Assembly: GCA_007571085.1 (NCBI GenBank)
Contig: RKSC01000032.1
Location: 1 to 33,651, forward strand
Reading direction: 5' to 3'
Origin: Synechococcus sp. PNGco_S_binSS4
GTDB taxonomy: Bacteria; Cyanobacteriota; Cyanobacteriia; PCC-6307; Cyanobiaceae
Length of the DNA: 33,651 bases
Part shown: one piece after another, positions 9,841 through 19,665 of the stretch
Layout: each line of letters begins with the position of its first letter
Position numbering within the stretch: the stretch's first letter is position 1
The notes under the pieces: model-generated
Databases searched by the model: none
Told to the model about the DNA's origin: nothing
What the model saw: the letters and a program-made list of their open reading frames with translations, nothing else
Made by a program: the position numbers and the translations under genes

Positions 9841-10698
9841 ATGTCCTCTCCTAATTTAGGCTCACACATTGATGCTCTGAAAGCCAACAACTGCCGCTCC
9901 ATTGTCCTTTGTTCTGGCAAAGGTGGTGTTGGCAAAACCACCCTCACGGCTAATCTTGGGGTTGCCTTGGCCAAGTTGAATAAGAAAACCTGTGTAGTTG
10001 ACGCAGACTACGGTCTACGCAATCTTGACCTGCTCCTTGGACTAGAAAGCCGCATTGTTTTTACGGCGCAAGAAGTAATTTCTGGTGGTTGCCGCTTGGA
10101 GCAAGCCCTGGTCAGGCATAAGCATGAAACCAATCTGATGCTGATGCCAGCTGGCAATCCACGGATGCTCGACTGGTTTAGTTCGGAGCATATGCGCACC
10201 TTGATCACTTTGCTTTCCGAAAGCTTCGATTTTATTCTCATTGATGCACCAGCCGGTGTTGAAGATGGCTTCAAGAATGCGGTGGCTGGGGCCAGCGAGG
10301 CTATCCTTGTGGTCAACCCTGAAATCTCATCCGTGCGGGATGCAGACCGGGTGGCTGGTCTTTTGGCATCTCAGGGCACCATTGACACCATCCAGTTGCT
10401 GGTCAACCGGGTGCGACCCAGGATGGTGGAGAAACTAGACATGCTGTCCATTGAGGATGTCCTTGATATCCTGGCAATTCCCCTTCTTGGAGTGGTACAG
10501 GAGGATGAGCAGGTGATCATTGCGGCTAACCTGGGGGAACCCCTGGCTTTAGGGAAGCCCAAATCCCCCGCTGCCTTTGCCTATGGCAACATTGCTCGCC
10601 GCATACAAGGAGAGGATATACCCATTCCCGATATCAATGCTAAGCATGGGGGCTTTGTGGGCCGTCTTGGTGAGTTCCTTTCCACAAAAATCATCTGA
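9841..10698 (+). CDS. minD: Septum site-determining protein MinD
   Basis: Deviant Walker [41 protein letters not shown]. Confidence 0.97.
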   Translation: MSSPNLGSHIDALKANNCRSIVLCSGKGGVGKTTLTANLGVALAKLNKKTCVVDADYGLRNLDLLLGLESRIVFTAQEVISGGCRLEQALVRHKHETNLMLMPAGNPRMLDWFSSEHMRTLITLLSESFDFILIDAPAGVEDGFKNAVAGASEAILVVNPEISSVRDADRVAGLLASQGTIDTIQLLVNRVRPRMVEKLDMLSIEDVLDILAIPLLGVVQEDEQVIIAANLGEPLALGKPKSPAAFAYGNIARRIQGEDIPIPDINAKHGGFVGRLGEFLSTKII

Positions 10699-10706
10699 AT
10701 TCCACA

Positions 10707-10979
10707 ATGACCATTCGCGAACTCCTTGATCGCCTTTCTGGTAACAGGAACACCAGTGCAAACTCCGCCTGTAGCCGTCTGCGGGTGGTGCTGGCCCATG
10801 ATAGAAGCGATTTGAGCCCTGCGTTGCTGGATCAAATGCGTCTGGAAATTATGGAGGTGGTGTCCAAGTATTTGGAGCTTGACTACATTGGCAGCGAGCT
10901 CACCCTGGAAACGGAGGAACGGTCCACGGCCCTGGTGGCTAACTTGCCCATCCGCTGTGTCAGAAAGCTGTCCCGATAA
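10707..10979 (+). CDS. minE: Cell division topological specificity factor MinE
   Basis: [40 protein letters not shown]; 8-bp spacing from minD. Confidence 0.96.
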   Translation: MTIRELLDRLSGNRNTSANSACSRLRVVLAHDRSDLSPALLDQMRLEIMEVVSKYLELDYIGSELTLETEERSTALVANLPIRCVRKLSR

Positions 10980-11029
10980 GGTCATGGTGGTTCCATGGTC
11001 TGGCTAAACCCCCTTTTGGCAGGAGCAAA

Positions 11030-11248
11030 TCACTTCTCTTTCTCCTCCTCCTCCTCCTCTTCCTCCTCCTGATCCAGCAGGTAGGCAGCAAAAAGAGCGT
11101 CCAGACAAAAGGCTAGGGCAGCAAAACCACCCACCAGCCGCCAGACCAGTTGGGGCAGAAATAAACACAGCCCAAGACCAACCAGGGCCAGGGTCACATC
11201 AATGAGAATGGCACGGCTGAGCCACAGCTTAGGAATCCTTGTCAACAC
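11030..11248 (-). CDS. Hypothetical small membrane protein with C-terminal poly-Glu tail
   Basis: 72-aa ORF with hydrophobic core ILIDVTLALVGLGLCLFL...GGFAALAFCLDALFAAYLL ending DQEEEEEEEEEKEK; it fills the gap between minE and the aldo/keto reductase gene. Confidence 0.6.
   Translation of the reverse strand: MLTRIPKLWLSRAILIDVTLALVGLGLCLFLPQLVWRLVGGFAALAFCLDALFAAYLLDQEEEEEEEEEKEK
11036..11071 (+). repeat. TCC/TTC trinucleotide microsatellite encoding the poly-Glu tail on the minus strand
   Basis: Direct reading ctctttctcctcctcctcctcctcttcctcctcct. Confidence 0.9.
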
Positions 11249-11255
11249 TTAGGTT

Positions 11256-12257
11256 TTAGGCAGACTGAAAGGGGTTTTGAGGCATCAGGGTGGCCAGCTC
11301 CCGGCTAGCCCGGTCTAGGGCTTGGCGCTCATGGGTGGAAAGCATCCAACCTAGGGCCTGCTCCATAACCTTCACTTGCTGGGGATTGCGCAAACCAGGA
11401 ATGGGAATGGTCCCATGGGCACGGCACCAATTGACCGCCACAGCAGCGGAGCTGGCACCGTGGTCCTTTGCCATGTCATTCATCAGTGAAAGCAGTGGCT
11501 GCAGCCGGGGCAAAAGGCGGCCAAAGAGCAGACCACGGGGTCCAGATGGCAGATCACTGGTGCCATAACGCCCTGTCAAGAGACCCAGGGCCAAAGGGGA
11601 GTAGGCAATTACCGCCACTCCCAATTCTCGACAAACCTCCAGAACACCGCCATGGTGTCGGGGCTGCTGGGACAGCAAGGAAAACTGCACCTGAAGACTA
11701 CGCAAGGGCACGCCGGAATCGGCCATCCAACCCACAAGGTGGCGTAACCGCTGAGGACCCATGTTGGAAAGACCTACAGCTCTGGCATGTCCACAATGTA
11801 CCTGGTCCATGAGTCCCTGCAAGAGGGGTTTCTCCTGCCATGGGGCGTAGCGGCTTGTGCTCCAGTGGAGCTGCACCAAATCCATGGGCCGCCCCAGCCG
11901 TTGCCGGGATGCCGCCCCTGCCCCACAAAAACCGTGACGCCCCAGACGCCAAGGGTAGGGAGCCAATTTGGTGGCCACGGTCACCCGTTGGCCCTGCTCT
12001 GGGGGCAGGGCCGCCAGACCTTCCCCCAGCAGGATTTCGCTGCGCCCTTGCAGCTGGCCTGTGCCGTAGGAATCAGCAGTATCAAAGAAGGTGAGCCCAG
12101 CCCTAAGACAGGCCCTAAAGGTGGCCAGCAAGGTGCCATCGTCTTGCCCGGGGGAATATCCCCATATGAAGCGGTTTCCCCAGGCCCAGGTGCCCACCCC
12201 TATGGGGCTGAAGATAGGCGGGTCTAACCCGTCTAACCGTTGTGCTTCTGTGCACAC
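11256..12257 (-). CDS. Aldo/keto reductase family oxidoreductase
   Basis: IGVGTWAWGNRF, FFDTADSYGTGQLQGRSEILLGE, VQLHWS, AVGLSNMGPQRL, IPIPGLRNPQQV motifs. Confidence 0.92.
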   Translation of the reverse strand: MCTEAQRLDGLDPPIFSPIGVGTWAWGNRFIWGYSPGQDDGTLLATFRACLRAGLTFFDTADSYGTGQLQGRSEILLGEGLAALPPEQGQRVTVATKLAPYPWRLGRHGFCGAGAASRQRLGRPMDLVQLHWSTSRYAPWQEKPLLQGLMDQVHCGHARAVGLSNMGPQRLRHLVGWMADSGVPLRSLQVQFSLLSQQPRHHGGVLEVCRELGVAVIAYSPLALGLLTGRYGTSDLPSGPRGLLFGRLLPRLQPLLSLMNDMAKDHGASSAAVAVNWCRAHGTIPIPGLRNPQQVKVMEQALGWMLSTHERQALDRASRELATLMPQNPFQSA

Positions 12258-12414
12258 TTCCAGTCTCCAGCCGTCTCAGATGGGAAGCTCACCCTAGTCC
12301 CCCTATGGCCGGCAATGGTGAAACTGATCCAGCCATCAGCCATGGGATCTGGTGGTGGATTAGCTGTGGGAGGACTTAGCCTGTGCAACGGTTGAGGTAA
12401 CCGTGCCATTCCCA

Positions 12415-13668
12415 ATGACCACCACCCTTCCCGGAGCTACCACCCAGGCCGAGACTGGCCAGGGCACCCTCAAGGTGGACAGCACCTTACCCCGGTATAG
12501 GAATCAAATCCGACGACGACCGACCCGTACTGTGATGGTGGGAGATGTGCCCATTGGCAGTCAGCATCCAGTGGTGGTGCAGTCCATGATCAATGAAGAC
12601 ACCATGGATATACCGGCAGCCGTGGCAGGAATCCGTCGTTTAGCGGATGCGGGCTGCGAAATTGCCCGGGTCACTGTTCCTTCCCTCTCCCATGCCCGGG
12701 CCATGGAGTCCATTGGCCATCAGCTCAGAGACGAAGGCTACACCATACCCCTGGTGGCTGATGTGCACCACAACGGCATCAAAATTGCTCTGGCAGTGGC
12801 CCCACATGTGGATAAGGTGCGCATTAATCCTGGCTTGTTTGTCTTTGATAAGCCAGATCCCAATAGGCAAAGCTTTAGCGCAGCAGAGTTTGCCGCAGCA
12901 GGGGAGCGCATTCGCAGCACCTTGGCACCCCTGGTGGAGCTGTTGAAGAAACAGAACAAGGCCCTACGCATCGGTGTCAACCACGGTTCCCTGGCGGAGC
13001 GCATGGTCTTCACCTATGGAGACACCCCCCAGGGCATGGCGGAATCGGCCATGGAGTTCATCCGCATCTGCGCTGAGATGGACTTCCATAACATCGTTGT
13101 GTCCATGAAAGCCTCCCGGGCACCGGTGATGTTGGCTGCCTATCGGCTCATTGCTGATGCCATGGATGCAGAAGGACTTCACTACCCTCTCCATTTGGGG
13201 GTTACAGAGGCGGGGGATGGAGATTATGGACGCATCAAGAGCACTGCAGGCATTGCCACCTTATTGGCTGAGGGCTTAGGGGACACGATTCGTGTATCCC
13301 TAACGGAAGCACCGGAGCGGGAAATTCCCGTGGGCTTTTCCATTCTCCAGTCCCTGGGTTTGCGGAAAACCATGGTGGAATACGTTGCCTGCCCCAGCTG
13401 TGGCCGCACCCTGTTTAACCTGGAGGAGGTGTTGCAACAGGTGCGAGCTGCCACAGACCATTTGACCGGCCTAGACATTGCAGTGATGGGTTGCATTGTC
13501 AATGGTCCTGGGGAGATGGCCGATGCAGACTATGGCTATGTGGGCAGATCACCGGGAACCATTTGCCTCTACCGGGGTCGTGAAGAAATCCGCAAGGTTC
13601 CAGAATCTGAAGGGGTGGAGGCCCTCATTGCCTTGATAAAAGAGGATGGCCGTTGGGTGGATCCCTGA
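12415..13668 (+). CDS. ispG: 4-hydroxy-3-methylbut-2-enyl-diphosphate synthase
   Basis: [88 protein letters not shown] at 12415 preferred over ORF-track GTG at 12403. Confidence 0.96.
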   Translation: MTTTLPGATTQAETGQGTLKVDSTLPRYRNQIRRRPTRTVMVGDVPIGSQHPVVVQSMINEDTMDIPAAVAGIRRLADAGCEIARVTVPSLSHARAMESIGHQLRDEGYTIPLVADVHHNGIKIALAVAPHVDKVRINPGLFVFDKPDPNRQSFSAAEFAAAGERIRSTLAPLVELLKKQNKALRIGVNHGSLAERMVFTYGDTPQGMAESAMEFIRICAEMDFHNIVVSMKASRAPVMLAAYRLIADAMDAEGLHYPLHLGVTEAGDGDYGRIKSTAGIATLLAEGLGDTIRVSLTEAPEREIPVGFSILQSLGLRKTMVEYVACPSCGRTLFNLEEVLQQVRAATDHLTGLDIAVMGCIVNGPGEMADADYGYVGRSPGTICLYRGREEIRKVPESEGVEALIALIKEDGRWVDP

Positions 13669-13709
13669 GCTGGAGCCTATACCTGCCCACCAGGGACTTT
13701 TAGCTTTAG

Positions 13710-15293
13710 CTAGCCAGCTTGGGCCAGGAGGGCCTCAACAAACTCAAAACTGTTGAAGGGGCGCAGATCACGGATACCTTCCCCAGCCCCAATGAACCTG
13801 ATGGGGAGCCTGGCCTCGCTGGCCACAGCTAAGGCCACACCACCCTTTGCACTACCATCCAACTTGGTCAGCACCACACCTGTCAGCTGGGCAGCTTGGG
13901 CAAAAGCTAGGGCCTGACGCAAACCATTTTGCCCCTGGCTGGCATCCAACACCAGCAAAGACTCAATGGTGGCATTAGGGGCTTTGCGATCAATGATGGT
14001 GCGAATTTTGGCCAGCTCCTCCATCAAATTGTGTTTGGTCTGCAGGCGCCCTGCGGTATCAACAAGGAGGAGTTCTGTGTCCTTAGACTGGGCCGCACCA
14101 ATGGCATCAAACACCACAGCAGCAGGATCCGCATTGGCGGAAGGGTTGGCAATCACATCCACATGGCTGCGCTCTGCCCAAATACTCACCTGTTGCACCG
14201 CCGCCGCCCGAAAGGTGTCCGCTGCGGCCACCATGCAACTGTAGCCACTGCGCACAGCCAAGTTGGCCAATTTACCCAGGGTGGTGGTCTTGCCCACCCC
14301 ATTCACCCCCACCAGCAGCCACACATTGAGGCGCTGCCGCTGGGGGACCAGCAGGTCACAACCCGTGGCACGAATCGGTTCCTCCAGCTGCTGCCGCAGT
14401 TGATCCTTCAGCAGGCGCAGCCCTTCACTGGGGGGCACCACCTCCTCATTGATGCGTCGCCGCAGGGCCTCCAGCACAGCGTCCGTGGCCTCCAACCCCA
14501 CATCTGCCTGGAGCAACACAGCTTCCAGATCATCCACTATTTCCGGGGTGAGGGGATCACTGCCTAGGCTTTCCAGCAGCCGAGTGACCAGACCACGGCG
14601 GGTTTTTTCCATACCCCGCCGCAACCGTCCCAGCCAGTGGATTTCCTCCAAGGACACATCCTCCACCTGCCTACCTTGGGCAGCTAGCACCTCAGCTGAC
14701 CAGGTGAACTCCTCATCAAAGCCACCCAAACTGGGTTCAGGGGTATCCTCCGCCCCGGGCTGGGGAGGGGACTCCACATCATTAATATCAATGGCCTGGT
14801 CAATGGCCTGGCCATTAACCGCTGCCTCACGTTGCTCACGTTCGGCCCTAGCCTTGGCCAGGAGACCTAAGCTGGCCTCCCCTGGCACCGATGATGGCCC
14901 CTCCTCCTGGGGGTCTATCTGGTCAGGGGAACTGGCAGGTGCAGGAGAGGAGGGGGCCTCAGCTGTTGCCGCTGCCGTTGCAGGTTCAGGGGCTAGGGTC
15001 TCTTGAAGGGCAGTTTTGGCCACCTCCTGCTCAGCTTTTAGGCGGGCATAGGCTGCTTTGGCCCAAGCCAAGGAAGGGTCCTCCTGCACCTGCTCCGTGG
15101 GTGTGCCTGCCGGTTCTGGTTCTGGTTCTGGTTCTGGAGAACTAGCCTGCTCAGGAGAACTGATTGGTTGCTCTGCAGCAGAGGGCTCAGCAGGAAGCTG
15201 GTCTGGAGTGGGGGCAGCCTCCTCAGGCTTAGGAGGGTTGGGATTGGCAGCAGGCTTCTGCACCTTACGGCGGCGGAACCAGTCAAATACCAT
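13710..15293 (-). CDS. ftsY: Signal recognition particle receptor FtsY with long acidic/proline-rich N-terminus
   Basis: [60 protein letters not shown]-terminal PEPEPEPE low-complexity region. Confidence 0.96.
   Translation of the reverse strand: MVFDWFRRRKVQKPAANPNPPKPEEAAPTPDQLPAEPSAAEQPISSPEQASSPEPEPEPEPAGTPTEQVQEDPSLAWAKAAYARLKAEQEVAKTALQETLAPEPATAAATAEAPSSPAPASSPDQIDPQEEGPSSVPGEASLGLLAKARAEREQREAAVNGQAIDQAIDINDVESPPQPGAEDTPEPSLGGFDEEFTWSAEVLAAQGRQVEDVSLEEIHWLGRLRRGMEKTRRGLVTRLLESLGSDPLTPEIVDDLEAVLLQADVGLEATDAVLEALRRRINEEVVPPSEGLRLLKDQLRQQLEEPIRATGCDLLVPQRQRLNVWLLVGVNGVGKTTTLGKLANLAVRSGYSCMVAAADTFRAAAVQQVSIWAERSHVDVIANPSANADPAAVVFDAIGAAQSKDTELLLVDTAGRLQTKHNLMEELAKIRTIIDRKAPNATIESLLVLDASQGQNGLRQALAFAQAAQLTGVVLTKLDGSAKGGVALAVASEARLPIRFIGAGEGIRDLRPFNSFEFVEALLAQAG
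15112..15135 (+). repeat. Hexanucleotide GGTTCT x4 inside ftsY (encodes Pro-Glu repeats on the minus strand)
   Basis: Direct reading ggttctggttctggttctggttct. Confidence 0.95.
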
Positions 15294-15295
15294 GC

Positions 15296-15928
15296 TCAGG
15301 CTTCAGTGGGGGCAAGCTGGGCTGCCGTAAAACGCCGCAGGATGCCATTGATGCGACGCCGTCCTTCCTTATCACTGTAGGCATTGGCCAGATTAACGGC
15401 CTCATTGCACACCACAGCCACCGGGGTGTCCAACACGGTTAACTCCGCTGCGGCCAGCCGCAGAATGTTGCGGTCTACCTGGGGAAGCCGGGTCAGGCGC
15501 CAGCCCTCCATCACCCCATCCAACTGCTGATCCAAGGTGGCACGATGGTCCTGCACGGCAGCTGCAAGGCTCAGGCAATGGCTGCGCACCTGCTCTTGCT
15601 CAGCAGCCAGGAGCAACCGGGGCAGGTCCAGTACGGCAGACAGCCGGTTGAGAACCTGCTCAGCTTTCTCCAAACCCAGCCGCAGGTGATCCCGTGCATT
15701 GCTCAGCTCACGGGCACCCAACTCGCTCTCCAAGGCCTCCTGTTCCGCCATGAGCAGATCCTGGGCAGAACGCTCCAAAGAGTCCTGCATGTGACCATGC
15801 AAGGTGGTCAAGGCTGCCAGCAACAGATCCTCCAGAGCAGGAGGATGGGTGGATTTTTTCTTGTCACTCACCTGCCCCAAGGTGAGGAGGGCCAACTCCC
15901 GGGCCAGGGAACGGCTTGCTTGAGCCAT
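15296..15928 (-). CDS. nusB: Transcription antitermination factor NusB
   Basis: SRSLARELALLTLGQVSDK..., VDRNILRLAAAELTVLDTPVAVVCNEAVNLANAYSDKEGRRRINGILRR. Confidence 0.93.
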   Translation of the reverse strand: MAQASRSLARELALLTLGQVSDKKKSTHPPALEDLLLAALTTLHGHMQDSLERSAQDLLMAEQEALESELGARELSNARDHLRLGLEKAEQVLNRLSAVLDLPRLLLAAEQEQVRSHCLSLAAAVQDHRATLDQQLDGVMEGWRLTRLPQVDRNILRLAAAELTVLDTPVAVVCNEAVNLANAYSDKEGRRRINGILRRFTAAQLAPTEA

Positions 15929-15933
15929 GGTAT

Positions 15934-16662
15934 CTAGGTGTGGCCTGTGGGGGCGTAGGAAACCTTTGGCTCCAGGGGGGATTGGTCCTCCGACAAGGTG
16001 GAGAGCTTCTCATCGGGATTGAGGAAGCCAGCTGAGATAATGGTCCGAAACGCCACATCCACCGGGATATTCAGGTTCTTCACATCCTTCTCAGGGACTA
16101 GGGCGTACCAGCCGGTGGTGGGATTGGGGGACGTGGGGATAAAGATATTGATCATGGGATCGGGAAAAAAGGGCTGCATGGACTGACCCACTGGACCTGT
16201 CACAAAGGCCATGGTAAAGATTCCTTCCTTGGGATATTCCACCAACACCACCCGTCTAAACCGGCGTGAGTTGTCATTGACAAGGGTTTGCAGGAGCTGC
16301 TTCAGGGTTTTATAGACCGTGCCAGCAAGGGGTACCCGGGTCAGGGTGTCTTCCCCAAATTGGGCCAGGCGGCTCACCACCACAATGCGGGTCATCAAGC
16401 CAATGAGCAGGATGCCCAGCAGTGGAACCAGCAAACCCAACATCAGGTTAATCAGCCCCAACAGCAGTGGGTTTAGGGTTTGGAAGGGGTTGAGCTGCTT
16501 AGGAACGGAGGTGAGGAACTCCACCACCCAGCGGGCCACAATTGTGGAGAGCCAAAGGGTGGTGGCCAGTGGAATAACCACCACCAGACCGGCAATGAGG
16601 TCATTTTTAAGGTCTTGTCGCAACCGGACCAAGGGTCCTATGTCTCTAACCTGCTCCGACAT
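15934..16662 (-). CDS. DUF502 family membrane protein
   Basis: LKNDLIAGLVVVIPLATTLWLSTIVARWVVEFL...GLMTRIVVVSRLAQFGEDTLTRVPLAGTVYKTLKQLLQTL...VLVEYPKEGIFTMAFVTG; typical neighbour of nusB/ftsY. Confidence 0.88.
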   Translation of the reverse strand: MSEQVRDIGPLVRLRQDLKNDLIAGLVVVIPLATTLWLSTIVARWVVEFLTSVPKQLNPFQTLNPLLLGLINLMLGLLVPLLGILLIGLMTRIVVVSRLAQFGEDTLTRVPLAGTVYKTLKQLLQTLVNDNSRRFRRVVLVEYPKEGIFTMAFVTGPVGQSMQPFFPDPMINIFIPTSPNPTTGWYALVPEKDVKNLNIPVDVAFRTIISAGFLNPDEKLSTLSEDQSPLEPKVSYAPTGHT

Positions 16663-16725
16663 CACCCTGGCTGGAAGTCTTCTATTCACCATAGTAGACG
16701 GTGAAGCCAGCCAAACTCAGGGGTG

Positions 16726-17526
16726 CTAATGGTGCTCCCCTTGGCTCTGCAGGAGTGGTTTCCCATGGCCTGCCACTACCACACCGGCCATGATGGCCGC
16801 AGCTGCTGCCATTACCACCTCCGGCAATTGACGAAACAACCGGGCTCCCCAGCTCTCCCGAAGCTGCTCTGCAGAAGGATTCTGCTGGCTTTCCTGCAGC
16901 TGATTCAGGTCCCTAAGCACCAGCTGCTCCAAGATAGCCACCACATCCTGAGCATCAGCTTCTGGAGAAGCCATCCCAGGTAGGCTGGCCCGTAGCTCCT
17001 CCAACCGTCCTGGATTAGCCAGCTGGTCTAGAAATGGGGCAGACCGAATCTCTTCCAGTTGTTCTTGCAGCCGAACAATCTCTTGTGCTGCAGCGGTCTG
17101 TTGCTGAGCTCTATCCTGCTGCAGTTCCACCTCAGCAATGATGGTGCTGCCCAGCAACAGGACAGCCAGCAAGATGGCGCAGCCTGCTGTGAGGGGACGG
17201 GTGAGCCGTTGGCGCCATGCCATGGCTCTTCCTGGCAAGGAGCTGACACCCATCTGTAGTGCCATTGTGCTCATCAGCAACCCCAACAGGGTCATGGGGC
17301 CATGGTCATGGATGGTGAAGGCCAAGGTGCTGAGTAGCACCTGGGGTCCCACCTGAGGACTGCCCACCAGAACGGCCAATAGCTTCAGCACCAGCACCAG
17401 CACCAGGGCCAGTCCTAGCCATGGCAGCAACAGGATGGTCCAGGGCATGGGGGAACAGCTGGTCTCTCCAGGTTCTTGGCTGCCAGATTCTTGGGCAGGC
17501 ATGGTGGATTGAACGGGATGCTTCAC
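16726..17526 (-). CDS. Multi-pass membrane protein with coiled-coil segment, loosely HpsJ-like
   Basis: Several hydrophobic helices flanking a Gln/Glu-rich segment (VELQQDRAQQQTAAAQEIVRLQEQLEEIRSAPFLDQL). Family assignment is from general architecture only. Confidence 0.55.
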   Translation of the reverse strand: MKHPVQSTMPAQESGSQEPGETSCSPMPWTILLLPWLGLALVLVLVLKLLAVLVGSPQVGPQVLLSTLAFTIHDHGPMTLLGLLMSTMALQMGVSSLPGRAMAWRQRLTRPLTAGCAILLAVLLLGSTIIAEVELQQDRAQQQTAAAQEIVRLQEQLEEIRSAPFLDQLANPGRLEELRASLPGMASPEADAQDVVAILEQLVLRDLNQLQESQQNPSAEQLRESWGARLFRQLPEVVMAAAAAIMAGVVVAGHGKPLLQSQGEHH

Positions 17527-17631
17527 AGCTCACCTTTTTGGTCTGTCTCGATGGTGGGTGCAGGGACAGGATGGGTCCACCCTGACATTGGCTACGGTCT
17601 TGAATCAAGAAGGACTCACTATCCATAAACC

Positions 17632-18267
17632 ATGGCATCTCCTTTGGAACCAGCCTCTTTAGAACCAGCCTCCCACTCCCCAGGTCCGCTCCAGCCCAAT
17701 GAGGTGGCCGCCTGGCGCCGGCGTTGGCAGGAGGGCCATACCCCTTGGAACCTAGGTGAGGCGGCACCGGAGCTGGTGTCTGTCCTGGGTAGCTGGCAGG
17801 TGGCTGGAAGAGCCCTGGTACCTGGCTGCGGTCATGGCCATGAGGTGTCCCTACTGGAGGATCTGGGCTGGTCTGCTGTGGGCCTGGATGTGGCTCCGGA
17901 GGCCCTAGCTGCCGCCTGCAAACGGGATCCACGTCCCCTATGGCACTGTGGCGATGTGCTAAATCCACCACCGCACTGGAGGGGAACCTTTGACCTGGTG
18001 GTGGAGCACACATGCTTCTGTGCACTTCCACCCCGCTGCCGTCCAACCTATGCCCAGGCGGTAAGGGATCTGCTGCAACCTGGTGGACATTTTCTTGGTT
18101 TGTTCTGGTGCCATCAGCAACCTGATGGACCTCCCTTTGGCTCCACACCCCAGGAGCTAAACCATTGCTTTGGTGATTTACTGCATCTGATTAGCCTCCG
18201 TGAGGCCCACCATTCTGTAGAGCAGCGTTGGGGAGAGGAATGGTTAGGTCATTGGCAGGGACCTTGA
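17632..18267 (+). CDS. Class I SAM-dependent methyltransferase, TPMT (thiopurine S-methyltransferase-like) family
   Basis: WRRRWQEGHTPWNLGEAAPEL, ALVPGCGHGHEVSLLEDLGWSAVGLDVAPEALAAA, FDLVVEHTCFCALPP. Confidence 0.88.
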   Translation: MASPLEPASLEPASHSPGPLQPNEVAAWRRRWQEGHTPWNLGEAAPELVSVLGSWQVAGRALVPGCGHGHEVSLLEDLGWSAVGLDVAPEALAAACKRDPRPLWHCGDVLNPPPHWRGTFDLVVEHTCFCALPPRCRPTYAQAVRDLLQPGGHFLGLFWCHQQPDGPPFGSTPQELNHCFGDLLHLISLREAHHSVEQRWGEEWLGHWQGP

Positions 18268-18363
18268 CCTTAAGGCTAGGCACCATGGCTTGCAACGGTC
18301 AATGCAAAGATCTAGGCTGGCTGCAATGACTTTTTATCTCTGACTTCCTCAGAAAAGCTGGCT

Positions 18364-19665
18364 TTGCTTTGGGCCTCTGCTGTCTCTGTGGGAGCAGCCT
18401 CCCGTCTTGCCGCCCGCATCTTCTCTATTCCAGCTGTTGTACTTTTGCTGGCCGGCGGGTTGGTCATGGGTCGTCAAGGGCTGGGATTAATTGAGCCCCT
18501 TGATCTGGGCTCCGGTTTAGAAACAGCCGTGGAGCTTTTGGTGGCTTTGGTGCTCTTTGATGGGGGTCTAGGTCAGCGAATGCCAGATTCCAGCCTGGCA
18601 CCACGACTGCGGCGTTTGGTGATTTTTGGTTTGCCAGTGTCCCTTGTGGGAGGGCTATTAATGGCCCACTACTGGACCCAGTTGAATTGGGAGCTGGCTG
18701 TTCTGTTCTCCATCATTGTTTCCGCTACGGGCCCCACGGTGATCACCCCTTTAGTGAACCAGGTGAGGCTGCAGCGTCCCCTGGCACAGTTACTGGAAGG
18801 GGAGGGTTTGCTGGTGGAACCCATTGCCGCTGTGGGTGCCTTGGTGAGTCTCCAGTGGATTCTGGAACCATTCACCACCAGTTATCAGCTTCTGGTGGCA
18901 GAACTTCTCAGCTCCCTGGGTATGGGTTCCCTCTTCGGGCTTTTGGCAGGTGCATTGTTGGCTCTTCTGCTGCGGCAACTCCCCGATGACTCCATGGATT
19001 CCGTGCGGATGCAGCTGTGTCTTGCCACCCTCATGGTGCTTTCTGTGGGCTGTGGGCAAGTGATTAGCCCAGCTGCAGGGCTGCCTGCTGCGGCTGTGGC
19101 TGGTACGGTGGTGGGCCGCATGGTGGAATCCCGATTGGGGGAGCTGGAAGCCCAGCTGCGTCAGCTATCCCAATTGGCCATCACCCTCCTGTTTCCCCTT
19201 CTAGCAGCGGACATCACCTGGGGAGATCTGAGCCCCTTGGGTTGGAGGGGAGTTGCCTGTGTATTGAGCCTCATGGTGGTGGTGCGTCCTTTGGCTGTCA
19301 TTCTTGGCAGCGTGGGCTCCGGGCTGTCCTGGCCTCAGAAAATCTTTCTGGGCTGGATGGGGCCACGGGGCATTATCAGTGCTTCCACCGCCAGCCTATT
19401 TGCCCTGCGCTTGGAGGAGGCAGGGATTTTGGGGAGCAGCCGGGTGCAGGGATTGGTGTTTCTCACCATCTTGATGACCGTTAGCCTCAATGGGCTCAGT
19501 GCACCTCTGCTGGCCCGCTCTCTGAAGTTAACCCAAGGGCTGCCTGCAGACGAGGATGATCTGCCCCCACCCCATGGAGAAGTTCCCAGGACACAAGCAG
19601 ATCCGGACCACGTAAAGATCCCAGAAGAGCAGCTCGAACTCCCTTCATCACCACCCCCTTTTTAA
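18364..19665 (+). CDS. Cation:proton antiporter, CPA1/NhaP-like
   Basis: AGGLVMGRQGLG, ELLVALVLFDGGL, SATGPTVITPLV, LLEGEGLLVEPIAAVGAL, WMGPRGIISASTASLFAL. The start codon is uncertain. Confidence 0.88.
   Translation: MLWASAVSVGAASRLAARIFSIPAVVLLLAGGLVMGRQGLGLIEPLDLGSGLETAVELLVALVLFDGGLGQRMPDSSLAPRLRRLVIFGLPVSLVGGLLMAHYWTQLNWELAVLFSIIVSATGPTVITPLVNQVRLQRPLAQLLEGEGLLVEPIAAVGALVSLQWILEPFTTSYQLLVAELLSSLGMGSLFGLLAGALLALLLRQLPDDSMDSVRMQLCLATLMVLSVGCGQVISPAAGLPAAAVAGTVVGRMVESRLGELEAQLRQLSQLAITLLFPLLAADITWGDLSPLGWRGVACVLSLMVVVRPLAVILGSVGSGLSWPQKIFLGWMGPRGIISASTASLFALRLEEAGILGSSRVQGLVFLTILMTVSLNGLSAPLLARSLKLTQGLPADEDDLPPPHGEVPRTQADPDHVKIPEEQLELPSSPPPF

Noticed and set aside
13929-14567. 212-aa plus-strand ORF
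   Set aside because: Antisense to the conserved FtsY NG domain; composition is of shadow type.
17306-18148. 280-aa minus-strand ORF
   Set aside because: Overlaps both the TPMT-family methyltransferase and the membrane-protein gene on real coding frames; Pro/His/Arg-rich shadow sequence.
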